6,416 nucleotides of DNA from Clostridiales bacterium (GCA_016303265.1 JAEDLZ010000075.1:1-6416), one strand, 5' to 3'; positions 1-5,848 are shown, numbered from the stretch's first letter. Numbers and translations are program-made. Notes: a model not told the origin generated them from the letters alone.

Positions 1-55
1 GCTCCTCTTCCCAAAAAATGTCGCCCTCTTGCTCCATTTTTCGGGAGCCCTGTTT
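1..55. repeat. Direct repeat copy 1 (55 bp, clipped by the window start)
   Basis: This block is identical base for base to 158-212, giving an offset of 157 bp. It begins GCTCCTCTTCCC and ends just after GGGAGCCCTGTTT, where the two copies diverge. Each copy contains a small inverted repeat, GCTCC-8 nt-GGAGC (31-48 here), that could form a hairpin. The repeat may extend to the left of the window. It lies in intergenic DNA downstream of tsaD. No transposase, terminal inverted repeats or target duplication is visible, so it is best called an intergenic repeat of unknown type. Confidence 0.9.
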
Positions 56-157
56 AAACATTTTTGGTGTGCTGCGCTTCGTTCATTTTCCCTTGTCACG
101 CCTCGCCTTTTTGCTCAATTTCGTCTGCCGCCGAAATTATCGCCTTTTCCGGCGGGC

Positions 158-212
158 GCTCCTCTTCCCAAAAAATGTCGCCCTCTTGCTCCATTTTTCG
201 GGAGCCCTGTTT
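158..212. repeat. Direct repeat copy 2 (55 bp, perfect match to copy 1)
   Basis: This is the second perfect copy, with its GCTCC/GGAGC hairpin at 188-205. The 102 bp between the copies (56-157) carry another potential stem, CCGCCGAAA (128-136) against TTTCCGGCGG (146-155), with one bulged base. After copy 2 the sequence differs from that following copy 1, but an 11-base string CTCGCCTTTTT recurs (102-112 and 222-232). This hints that the right end is a worn or deleted further piece of the same repeat unit. Confidence 0.9.
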
Positions 213-272
213 CTTTTCTTGCTCGCCTTTTTGGCTTGATTTGCTTTGTAAAACGGACTTTTGCTTATGACA

Positions 273-295
273 TTTGCCGCTATTTAAGCGGCAAA
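273..295 (-). other. Stem-loop overlapping the tsaD stop codon
   Basis: TTTGCCGC (273-280) and GCGGCAAA (288-295) form a perfect 8-bp stem with a 7-nt loop. The tsaD TAG stop (280-282) sits at the stem-loop junction. On the minus strand no T-tract follows the stem, so this is not a textbook intrinsic terminator. It may protect the 3' end of the mRNA or act as a weak or factor-assisted terminator. Confidence 0.5.
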
Positions 296-1284
296 GATGC
301 CTCCGCATTTAAATCCGAGCCTGCAATTTCACCGTTTTGGTAGGCGTAATATGCGGCACAGCCAATCATCGCCCCATTGTCCGTGCACAAAATCGGCGGC
401 GGACAATTAAATTCAAAGCCGTTTGCTTTCGACTTTTCTTCAACTCTTCTCCGCAAAGGCGCATTAGACGCAACTCCTCCCGCAAGAGCAATTTTCTTTA
501 CGCCGCATTTTTTTGCACAGTCTATAAGGTGACTGCTTAAGACATCAACCACCGCCTCCTGAAATGACGCGGCAACATCCGCCTTATTTATCTCTTCACC
601 CTTTTGCTCGGCATTGTGAATGTAATTTATAACGGCGGTTTTAACGCCGCTGAAGCTGAAATCAAAGCCTTCTTCTCCCATATTTACCCTCGGGAATCGG
701 ATTGCGTCGGGGTTGCCTTTCTCCGCCGCCTTCTGTATGGCAGGGCCGCCGGGATAGCCAAGACCTAATACCCTTGAAACCTTGTCAAAGGCTTCGCCTG
801 CGGCATCATCGCAGGTTTTTGCCAAAACCTCATAGGTGTTATAGTCCTTTACATGGACTATGTGACTGTGTCCGCCCGACGCAACAAGGCACACAAAGGG
901 CGGCTTAAAATCCGGATTTGCTATATAGTTTGCGCATATGTGCCCCTTTATATGATGAACGGGTATAAGCGGTTTACCTAAGGCAAAGCTCAGTCCCTTT
1001 GCCGTTGACACTCCCACAAGAAGCGCCCCCACAAGCCCCGGTCCGTAAGTTACGGCAATTGCATCTATATCATCAAAGGTAAGCTCTGCGCCGGACAGCG
1101 CCTTATCGATAACCTCCGTTATATTTTCAATATGCATTCTTGACGCAATTTCAGGAACAACTCCTCCGTAGCGTTTATGTGTGTCAATCTGCGTATTTAT
1201 AATATTTGTTAAAACATTTATTCCGTCCTCGACAACCGCCGCCGCAGTTTCATCGCAGGAGCTTTCGATAGCCAGAATCTTCAT
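280..1284 (-). CDS. tsaD: tRNA N6-adenosine threonylcarbamoyltransferase TsaD
   Basis: TsaD (Gcp/YgjD/Kae1 family) is the catalytic subunit that, with TsaB and TsaE, transfers the threonylcarbamoyl group from TC-AMP to A37 of ANN-decoding tRNAs in the cytoplasm, making t6A. The 334 residues match the usual bacterial length. The N-terminus MKILAIESSCDETAAAV is the classic ASKHA nucleotide-binding start. VHHIKGHICAN supplies the metal-ligand histidines (H111 and H115), and the third ligand is the Asp in CTDNGAMIG (D302). ASGGHS (135-140) and LAGGVASN (267-274) are further family motifs. The ATG is preceded by GAGGAG (minus strand, 1294-1299) at about 9 nt, which supports the start. No tsaB, tsaE or rimI lies next to it on the visible side, and it appears to have its own promoter. 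The gene looks intact. Confidence 0.98.
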   Translation of the reverse strand: MKILAIESSCDETAAAVVEDGINVLTNIINTQIDTHKRYGGVVPEIASRMHIENITEVIDKALSGAELTFDDIDAIAVTYGPGLVGALLVGVSTAKGLSFALGKPLIPVHHIKGHICANYIANPDFKPPFVCLVASGGHSHIVHVKDYNTYEVLAKTCDDAAGEAFDKVSRVLGLGYPGGPAIQKAAEKGNPDAIRFPRVNMGEEGFDFSFSGVKTAVINYIHNAEQKGEEINKADVAASFQEAVVDVLSSHLIDCAKKCGVKKIALAGGVASNAPLRRRVEEKSKANGFEFNCPPPILCTDNGAMIGCAAYYAYQNGEIAGSDLNAEASLPLK

Positions 1285-1314
1285 TTTTCATATCTCCTCG
1301 TTTTCATCTTTTTA

Positions 1315-1343
1315 ATTATACCCTATTTTGTCACATTTTGCAA
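1315..1343 (-). promoter_or_regulatory. Sigma-A promoter of tsaD
   Basis: On the minus strand, TTGCAA (plus coordinates 1338-1343) is followed after exactly 17 bp by a perfect TATAAT (1315-1320). Transcription would start near 1308, giving a leader of about 24 nt with the GAGGAG ribosome site. The assignment rests on spacing and consensus match only. Confidence 0.75.
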
Positions 1344-1361
1344 TACCGCTATAACCGCACA

Positions 1362-1399
1362 ACAAAATTTTTTTATATGGGCAATTTTAAAAATTTTGT
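1362..1399. repeat. AT-rich inverted repeat between the tsaD and tRNA-Trp promoters
   Basis: ACAAAATTTTT (1362-1372) and AAAAATTTTGT (1389-1399) are perfect 11-bp inverted copies separated by 16 nt. The right arm abuts the -35 box of the tRNA promoter, where an A/T-rich UP element would lie. The low complexity means part of the match could be chance. Confidence 0.5.
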
Positions 1400-1400
1400 A

Positions 1401-1429
1401 TTGACAAAATCCAAAATAGCTGATATAAT
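1401..1429 (+). promoter_or_regulatory. Full-consensus sigma-A promoter of tRNA-Trp
   Basis: TTGACA (1401-1406) and TATAAT (1424-1429) match the consensus at all 12 positions with an ideal 17-bp spacer. A/T tracts lie immediately upstream, as in UP elements of stable-RNA promoters. The expected start, near 1436, leaves only a few nucleotides of leader before the mature tRNA end. Confidence 0.92.
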
Positions 1430-1444
1430 GTACGAGTATGATAT

Positions 1445-1520
1445 AGGGGTATAGCTCAGTTGGTAGAGCAGCGGTCTCCAAAACCGCGTGCCGTGAGTTC
1501 AAGTCTTACTACCCCTGCCA
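1445..1520 (+). tRNA. tRNA-Trp (anticodon CCA)
   Basis: A complete cloverleaf of 76 nt including an encoded 3' CCA. The acceptor stem AGGGGTA (1445-1451) pairs with TACCCCT (1510-1516), with discriminator G1517, as expected for bacterial tRNA-Trp. The D stem is GCTC/GAGC. The anticodon stem GCGGT/ACCGC encloses the loop CTCCAAA with anticodon CCA at 1478-1480, reading UGG. The T arm GTGAG/CTTAC (one G-T pair) has the loop TTCAAGT. It is a single gene with its own promoter and terminator, not part of a tRNA cluster within this window. Confidence 0.97.
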
Positions 1521-1522
1521 CT

Positions 1523-1542
1523 CATATCCACATAAGGATATG
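1523..1542 (+). other. Small hairpin just 3' of tRNA-Trp
   Basis: CATATCC (1523-1529) and GGATATG (1536-1542) form a 7-bp stem with a 6-nt loop in the tRNA trailer, directly before the terminator. It could mark or hinder 3' trimming of the precursor. The function is inferred only. Confidence 0.4.
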
Positions 1543-1543
1543 C

Positions 1544-1575
1544 AAAACCACAGTGATTTCTCACTGTGGTTTTTT
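1544..1575 (+). terminator. Intrinsic terminator of tRNA-Trp
   Basis: ACCACAGTGA (1547-1556) and TCACTGTGGT (1561-1570) make a perfect 10-bp stem with a TTTC loop. The stem can be extended by A-T pairs on both sides and is followed by a T run to 1575. On the minus strand the hairpin is followed by TTTT, so it may also stop transcripts coming from the right. The stop codon of the minus-strand open frame at 1574-1846 touches it. Confidence 0.93.
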
Positions 1576-1846
1576 AGTGTCTGTCTATTGTTTCTTTAAA
1601 CTCTTTTAGCTTATCATAAAGAGAGTACGAACCTGTTGAAACAACCGCATCAACTATATTTAAAAAGCCCTTTTCTGTGTCAAAAAGCTTTTTGTTAAGC
1701 TTTTTTGTTATAGTAATATATTCCGAATTTCTACTAAACGCATATTCGTTATATATGAAAAAGGAAATGATCATCTCCGGGTTTGAAGAATGGTCAATAT
1801 GTTTGCTTCGGAAATCAGAGATAACGCTATTGCCGGAGAGATTTTA
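1574..1846 (-). pseudogene. Possible 3' remnant of an unrecognised gene
   Basis: The minus strand is open for 89 codons between an in-frame TAA (1844-1846) and the final TAA (1574-1576). It reads like coding sequence, with segments such as NPEMIISFFIYNEYAF and KLKEFKETIDRH. I do not recognise a family. The only ATG (1772-1774) has GGAG directly against it, with no spacing, so it is not a credible start. The same frame stays open for another 28 codons upstream of the first stop, which fits one nonsense mutation in a longer decayed gene. The end of the frame coincides with the convergent tRNA terminator, where a real gene's 3' end would be expected. It could equally be a chance open frame in AT-rich DNA. 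Confidence 0.3.
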
Positions 1847-2181
1847 TTTGATGACTGTTATATCCAAATTCGAAAATAGTCTGCTTCTTTGTTTACAGCG
1901 GCTCAAATTTTGATATAGGATGTTCCGGTATTAAGGATTTATTAGGTATTACACAGCAAACGACCTAACACAAACGGATTGGTATATTCCATATAAATAG
2001 ATACTTACCTCTGCAGTGATACATTCACAAAAAGCTAACTTTAAAGCGCTTAATGATATTGTAACTCATTTAAATTCAAATTACAAAGTCAGCCGATACA
2101 AAATCTTATCCGAATTTTGCGGTAAAATCAGCGGAATCGAAATCAATTCGACAGCACGGAAAAATTGTGGTAAATCGCATT
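1576..2181. other. About 600 bp with no convincing intact gene
   Basis: The stretch between the tRNA terminator and the regulator's stop codon holds the minus-strand remnant described separately. It also has a GTG-started plus frame (2016-2240) of 74 codons that lacks a ribosome site and runs antisense into the end of the AraC gene. No promoter, RNA gene or clear intrinsic terminator for the AraC gene was seen here. Short protein-like pieces broken by stops on the minus strand suggest decayed coding DNA rather than designed intergenic sequence. Confidence 0.5.
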
Positions 2182-3057
2182 TTAACAATGTACATGTGTT
2201 TTTCGATATTTACTCGGGGATATTGATTTTTTTTGCTTAAAAAGTTTTGAAAAATATTTTGTGTCTGGAATACCGACCGAGTTTGAAATCTCAGACATGG
2301 TAAGGTTTGTGGCTTTCAATAGCATACACGCTCTGTCAATACGATATTTGATTATCAGTTGCAAAGGGGACATCCCGGTTTCGCTTTTAAAAAGTCTGCT
2401 GAAGTACTCCGGGGACAAATTTAATAATTTAGCAATGGAATTGACGCTTATTTCCCTGTCATAGTGAAACCTTATATAGTTTTCCGCCTCACGGATATAT
2501 ATATTATCGGATAGGTAGTTGATTTCATGCGTATCAGATAATCCGAGCTTTGAAATGTTTTTTTTATCCGATACCGGATCGGAAATTTTATTAAACAAGG
2601 TTGCAAAAAAATTATAAAGTTTTGATATGGTAATCATTTTTCCATAAGTATTATTCTCCTCTACGGTATCAATAATATCCTCTATTGCTTTTTCGGTTTC
2701 TTCCGCCTGCGGACAATTATAAATCGGATTGCTGCGCGTTATTCCGAGATTTTTAAGATATAGTTCCACTTGGGTGCCGTACACCCCGATCCAAAGTATG
2801 CTCCATAAGCTGTCATCATTTGCTTTATAGTATATTTTTTCGTTTGGAAACATGCAAAGAAGCTGTCCGGCATTAAGGTCAAAACAAGTGTTGCCAAGCG
2901 ACAGAACTGCATTTCCTTCCTTTATATAAACAAGCAAAAAGTGATCTCTTACCTGTGGTCCGTAGCTGTGATTTTTTGTTCTTATTCTTTTACCGCAGTA
3001 GTACATATTAAGCTCAGATGGCACAGAATGTGAAAAGCTTTTTTCAATGTAATCCAT
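2182..3057 (-). CDS. AraC-family transcriptional regulator, divergent from the catabolic operon
   Basis: A 291-residue cytoplasmic DNA-binding regulator of the two-domain AraC type. Residues about 15-105 look like the cupin sugar-sensing domain (RDHFLLVYIKEGNAVLSLG, then FDLNAGQLLCMFPNE). A helical linker follows, and about 188-288 is the AraC DNA-binding domain with two helix-turn-helix units: ISVNSIAKLLNLSPEYFSRLF (203-223) and MSEISNSVGIPDTKYFSKLF (254-273), closing with SPSKYRK. The glycine usual before the final SP is Ser278. The ATG has GGAG (minus strand, 3067-3070) at 9 nt. Its divergent position over the dehydratase operon makes it the likely activator of that operon, responding to a pathway sugar or sugar acid. 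The effector is not readable from the sequence. Confidence 0.95.
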   Translation of the reverse strand: MDYIEKSFSHSVPSELNMYYCGKRIRTKNHSYGPQVRDHFLLVYIKEGNAVLSLGNTCFDLNAGQLLCMFPNEKIYYKANDDSLWSILWIGVYGTQVELYLKNLGITRSNPIYNCPQAEETEKAIEDIIDTVEENNTYGKMITISKLYNFFATLFNKISDPVSDKKNISKLGLSDTHEINYLSDNIYIREAENYIRFHYDREISVNSIAKLLNLSPEYFSRLFKSETGMSPLQLIIKYRIDRACMLLKATNLTMSEISNSVGIPDTKYFSKLFKQKKSISPSKYRKTHVHC

Positions 3058-3072
3058 TTAAAATTTCTCCGT

Positions 3073-3096
3073 AATTTATTTTATTAAATTCTACTA
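3073..3096 (-). repeat. Mirrored control-region repeat, regulator side
   Basis: Read on the minus strand, this 24-mer starts TAGTAGAAT and ends AAAATAAATT. It matches the plus-strand 24-mer at 3163-3186 at 21 of 24 positions, so the two form an inverted pair about 90 bp apart. The TAGAAT inside it is the -10 box of the regulator's promoter. Confidence 0.6.
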
Positions 3097-3116
3097 CGAT
3101 ATGTCAAATTTGTCAA
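3088..3116 (-). promoter_or_regulatory. Promoter of the AraC-family gene with tandem TTGACA
   Basis: On the minus strand, a perfect TTGACA (plus coordinates 3111-3116) stands 17 bp from TAGAAT (3088-3093). A second TTGACA lies 9 bp further in (3102-3107). It could pair with TAAAAT (3078-3083, 18-bp spacer) as a backup promoter, or the two could be half-sites of an operator. The leader to the ATG is about 25 nt. Confidence 0.75.
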
Positions 3117-3137
3117 CCTTTTAGTCATATTTATTTG

Positions 3138-3166
3138 TTGTATACTTTTTAAATGTAATATATAGT
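3138..3166 (+). promoter_or_regulatory. Candidate promoter of the dehydratase operon
   Basis: TTGTAT (3138-3143) and TATAGT (3161-3166) are separated by 17 bp. A better -10 box, TAGAAT (3166-3171), lies within the mirrored repeat, but its -35 position (3143-3148, TACTTT) is poor. A weak -35 would suit activator dependence on the divergent AraC protein. The two possibilities cannot be told apart from sequence alone. Confidence 0.5.
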
Positions 3167-3186
3167 AGAATATATAAAAATAAATT
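3163..3186 (+). repeat. Mirrored control-region repeat, operon side
   Basis: This is the inverted partner of 3073-3096. It shares a perfect 9-bp core TAGTAGAAT and a perfect 10-base tail AAAATAAATT, with three mismatches between them. It covers the candidate -10 region and presumed transcription start of the operon. High A+T content inflates the match of the tail, but the core contains G/C and is more telling. Confidence 0.6.
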
Positions 3187-3231
3187 TGAATACCGATAAA
3201 ACCAAAAAAATATGTTTCAGGAGGAATAAAT

Positions 3232-4926
3232 ATGGAGAACAACTATTCTGCCAAATGGAAAAAACGCGGCGACAGAACAGGAATGCTCAGAAATGCATTG
3301 CTAAAGTCTATGGGATATACTGACTCGGATATAGAAAAGCCTATAATAGGAATAATCAATACATGGGCGGAAACAAACCCCGGGCATATACATTTCCGCC
3401 AACTTGCCGATGCGGTGAAACGCGGAGTATGGGCGGCAGGCGGATTTCCGCTTGAAGTAAATACAATGTCTATATGCGAAGTATTTTTTGATATATCAAG
3501 TCTGGTATACCGTAATTTGCTCTCAATAACCACAGAGGAACTCATAGAACGGCACCCATTTGACGGGGTTGTGCTTATAGGCGGCTGTGACAAGAATGTT
3601 CCTGCCCAGCTTATGGCGGCTGTGTCAGCAAATAAGCCGACAATTTATCTGCCGGGCGGAGCCATGCTTCCGGGAAGCTATAAGGGAAAAACCCTCGCTT
3701 GCGGAACGGACAGCTTTTATCTCTATAACGACTACACTTCGGGAAAAATAACGCTTGATGAAATGACAAAACACGAGGGTTGTCTGTACGGAAGCGCCGG
3801 TGCGTGTCCGATAATGGGTACTGCCAACACCTGCCAGACGGTTACTGAGGCACTTGGCATTGCACTGCCAAATTCTTCATCGTGCCTCGGAGTGTCTGCC
3901 GAAAAACTTCGCATAAGCGAAGAAACAGGACGCAAAGCGGTTGAGCTTGTTGAAAAAGACATAAAGTGCCTGGACATAATAAATGAGAAATCCCTCGAAA
4001 ACGCTATCCGTGTACTTATGGCAACCGGTGGTTCAACAAATCTTATTATACACCTTATCGCAATAGCAAGGCGTGCAAACATCAATCTGAAGCTTGATGA
4101 TTTTGAGAGAATAAGCAAGGAAACGCCGGTTCTCGTTAATGTTAAGCCGCACGGAACGGAAAATGTGGGCATAGGGTTCCACAATGCCGGCGGTGTTGCA
4201 TCGCTTATGAAAGAAATGGAGGATATGCTTCACGGAGACTGTATGACTGTAAGCGGAAAGACGGTATCCGAAAATCTGAAAGACATTGATATGCCATACG
4301 ATACGAATACCATACGACCTCTTGACAATCCTCTTGAAGAAAAAGGCGGAATTGCTGTTCTGTACGGAAATCTTGCCCCCAACGGTGCGGTAATAAAACG
4401 CAGTGCCGCAAGTGAGCATCTGCTCAGTCACAGAGGTCCGGCTAAGGTGTTTGACGATTTAAAAGAATGTCAGGATTATTTGCTTGACGAAAATTCTGAT
4501 GTAACTGCTGATACAGTAATTGTATTAAGGGGATACGGTCCAAAAGGTGCGCCCGGTATGCCGGAAAACGGTAATTTTATGCCGCTTCCGCCAAAACTTA
4601 ACAAAATGGGTATAAACGATTTTGTACGCATAACCGATGCGAGAATGTCGGGCGGCTGCTTTGGTACGCAGGTGCTTCATGTTGCACCCGAAAGTGCTGT
4701 CGGCGGGCCTTTGGCAGCAGTAAGAGACGGAGACATAATCCATCTTGATGTTGACAAAAATCTCATAGAACTTGAGGTATCGGATGAAGAAATCAAGGAA
4801 AGGCTGAAGAGTTTTGTTCCAAAGGAACACGCTGACATAAAGCGTGGATTTGTACGCAATTTCATAGATAATGTAACACAGGCTGACGAAGGCTGTGATC
4901 TTACATATATGCAATATAAAGAATAG
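3232..4926 (+). CDS. IlvD/EDD-family dehydratase, probably a sugar-acid dehydratase
   Basis: The 564 residues cover the full family length. This Fe-S, Mg2+-dependent family removes water from 2,3-dihydroxy acids to give 2-keto acids. Substrates include dihydroxyvalerate (IlvD), 6-phosphogluconate (Edd), and aldonates such as arabinonate and xylonate. Visible motifs are GGCDKNVPAQL (117-127; C119 cluster ligand, K121 the lysine carbamylated in relatives), GACPIMGTANTCQ (190-202; C192 cluster ligand) and ITDARMSGGCFG (467-478; S473 likely catalytic base). VKRGVWAAGGFPLEVNTMS and YRNLL resemble sugar-acid dehydratases more than IlvD, as I recall those families. The first cluster Cys of arabinonate/xylonate dehydratases is Gly51 here (NPGHIHFRQLA). 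AGGAGG lies 7 nt before the ATG. It heads an operon with an aldolase-type lyase and an SDR, which argues for sugar-acid catabolism over branched-chain amino acid synthesis. True DHAD activity is not excluded. Confidence 0.9.
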   Translation: MENNYSAKWKKRGDRTGMLRNALLKSMGYTDSDIEKPIIGIINTWAETNPGHIHFRQLADAVKRGVWAAGGFPLEVNTMSICEVFFDISSLVYRNLLSITTEELIERHPFDGVVLIGGCDKNVPAQLMAAVSANKPTIYLPGGAMLPGSYKGKTLACGTDSFYLYNDYTSGKITLDEMTKHEGCLYGSAGACPIMGTANTCQTVTEALGIALPNSSSCLGVSAEKLRISEETGRKAVELVEKDIKCLDIINEKSLENAIRVLMATGGSTNLIIHLIAIARRANINLKLDDFERISKETPVLVNVKPHGTENVGIGFHNAGGVASLMKEMEDMLHGDCMTVSGKTVSENLKDIDMPYDTNTIRPLDNPLEEKGGIAVLYGNLAPNGAVIKRSAASEHLLSHRGPAKVFDDLKECQDYLLDENSDVTADTVIVLRGYGPKGAPGMPENGNFMPLPPKLNKMGINDFVRITDARMSGGCFGTQVLHVAPESAVGGPLAAVRDGDIIHLDVDKNLIELEVSDEEIKERLKSFVPKEHADIKRGFVRNFIDNVTQADEGCDLTYMQYKE

Positions 4927-4938
4927 GGGGAATAAATA

Positions 4939-5844
4939 ATGACAGAAATAAAAGGAATATGCCCGATAATAGCCGCACCGTTTAACGATTGCGGCGAGGT
5001 AGACTATCAAAGTCTTGAAAATCTTGTAAAAACGCTGATAAAAGGCGGATGCGATGCGGTAACGCTGTTCGGAATAGCGGGGGAGTATTACAAGCTGGAC
5101 GATGACGAAAGAAAGAAAATGGCACAGGTTACAATAAAGGCGGCAAAAGAAGTCGGCGGTAAGACAATTATATCCGTTACGGATCATTCGACTGAGGTGG
5201 CTGTGTCCCGTGCAAAATATTTTGAATCTCTCGGAGCGGATTGTCTTATGCTGCTGCCGCCGTTTTTCTTAAAGCCGGGTGCAAAATATCTTTATGAGCA
5301 TATGAAGGCTATTGCAAATTCGGTGAAAATTCCGATTATGGCGCAGTATGCACCGGAACAGACCGGAGTTACCATTCCGCCGGAGACATTTTGCAAGCTG
5401 GAAAAAGAATGTCACAATATGATTTACTATAAAATTGAATGTAAACCGGCAGGACCGTATGTTACAAATCTTATGAAGCTGACCGACAACAAGATGAAAA
5501 TCTTTGTAGGCAATGCCGGTTTCCAGCTTATAGAGTGTATGGACAGGGGAGCTATCGGAGCAATGCCCGGCTGTTCCATGTATGATGTATATCTTGATAT
5601 ATATAACAGCTACATCAGCGGTGACCGCCAAAAGGCCGTTGAGCTTCATAATAAGCTTTTACCTATGCTTAATCACATCAGACAGAATGTAGAACAGATT
5701 ATTTCATTTGAAAAGCGCATATTGAAAAAGCGCGGAATAATTGCCTGCGATTATTGCCGCAAGCCTTCATATGATACGGATGAATATTTCGACAGGCTGT
5801 TTAATGAATTTTATGATGAAATGTCAAAAAGATACGGATGGTGA
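4939..5844 (+). CDS. DapA/NanA-superfamily lyase, probably a 2-keto-3-deoxy sugar acid aldolase or dehydratase
   Basis: The 301-residue TIM-barrel class I lyase has the usual family length (about 290-310). The Schiff-base lysine is K165 in YYKIECKP, the pyruvate-binding motif is FGIAGE (44-49), and GVTIPPET (143-150) aligns with the DapA strand-5 region. Against E. coli DapA from memory, Thr44, Tyr107, Tyr133 and Arg138 correspond to Ile46, Phe110, Gln136 and Gln141. It is therefore not a dihydrodipicolinate synthase, and its proton relay must differ. Eleven cysteines, including C270-x-x-C273, are many for this size. It begins 12 nt after the dehydratase stop, with an AGGGGGA ribosome site overlapping that stop. 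The context suggests it acts on the 2-keto-3-deoxy acid made by the dehydratase, either cleaving it to pyruvate plus an aldehyde or dehydrating it further. Confidence 0.88.
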   Translation: MTEIKGICPIIAAPFNDCGEVDYQSLENLVKTLIKGGCDAVTLFGIAGEYYKLDDDERKKMAQVTIKAAKEVGGKTIISVTDHSTEVAVSRAKYFESLGADCLMLLPPFFLKPGAKYLYEHMKAIANSVKIPIMAQYAPEQTGVTIPPETFCKLEKECHNMIYYKIECKPAGPYVTNLMKLTDNKMKIFVGNAGFQLIECMDRGAIGAMPGCSMYDVYLDIYNSYISGDRQKAVELHNKLLPMLNHIRQNVEQIISFEKRILKKRGIIACDYCRKPSYDTDEYFDRLFNEFYDEMSKRYGW

Positions 5845-5848
5845 AATT

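Noticed and set aside
96..308. Minus-strand 70-codon frame starting inside the tsaD 3' end
   Set aside because: It begins antisense to nothing but within the end of tsaD on the same strand in another frame, lacks a ribosome site, and mostly reads the intergenic repeat. Only the repeat-borne peptide part is listed as a finding.
1445..1575. Integration site at the tRNA-Trp 3' end
   Set aside because: No second copy of the tRNA 3' segment and no integrase was found in the window.
1677..1913. Plus-strand 78-codon frame opposite the minus-strand remnant
   Set aside because: It is hydrophobic at the start, but the pattern is explained by the complement of the minus frame. No ribosome site or family is visible, and the tRNA terminator lies directly upstream.
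2016..2240. GTG-started plus-strand frame of 74 codons with protein-like texture
   Set aside because: It has no ribosome site before the GTG, it overlaps the 3' end of the AraC gene in antisense, and I recognise no family. It is kept only as a note under the gene-poor stretch.
3187..3205. Possible CcpA catabolite (cre) site in the operon leader (TTGAATACCGATAAAA)
   Set aside because: It needs both an internal mismatch and an inserted base to fit the cre consensus, so it is not supported.
3232..4926. Annotating the dehydratase as ilvD (branched-chain amino acid synthesis)
   Set aside because: The core motifs are shared by the whole family. The neighbours are a lyase, an SDR and an AraC regulator, not ilv or leu genes, and the N-terminal region resembles sugar-acid dehydratases. 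The family name is kept without the symbol.
4939..5844. Annotating the lyase as dapA
   Set aside because: The DapA catalytic Thr/Tyr/Tyr positions and the substrate-binding Arg138 position are not conserved, and no lysine-pathway genes are nearby.
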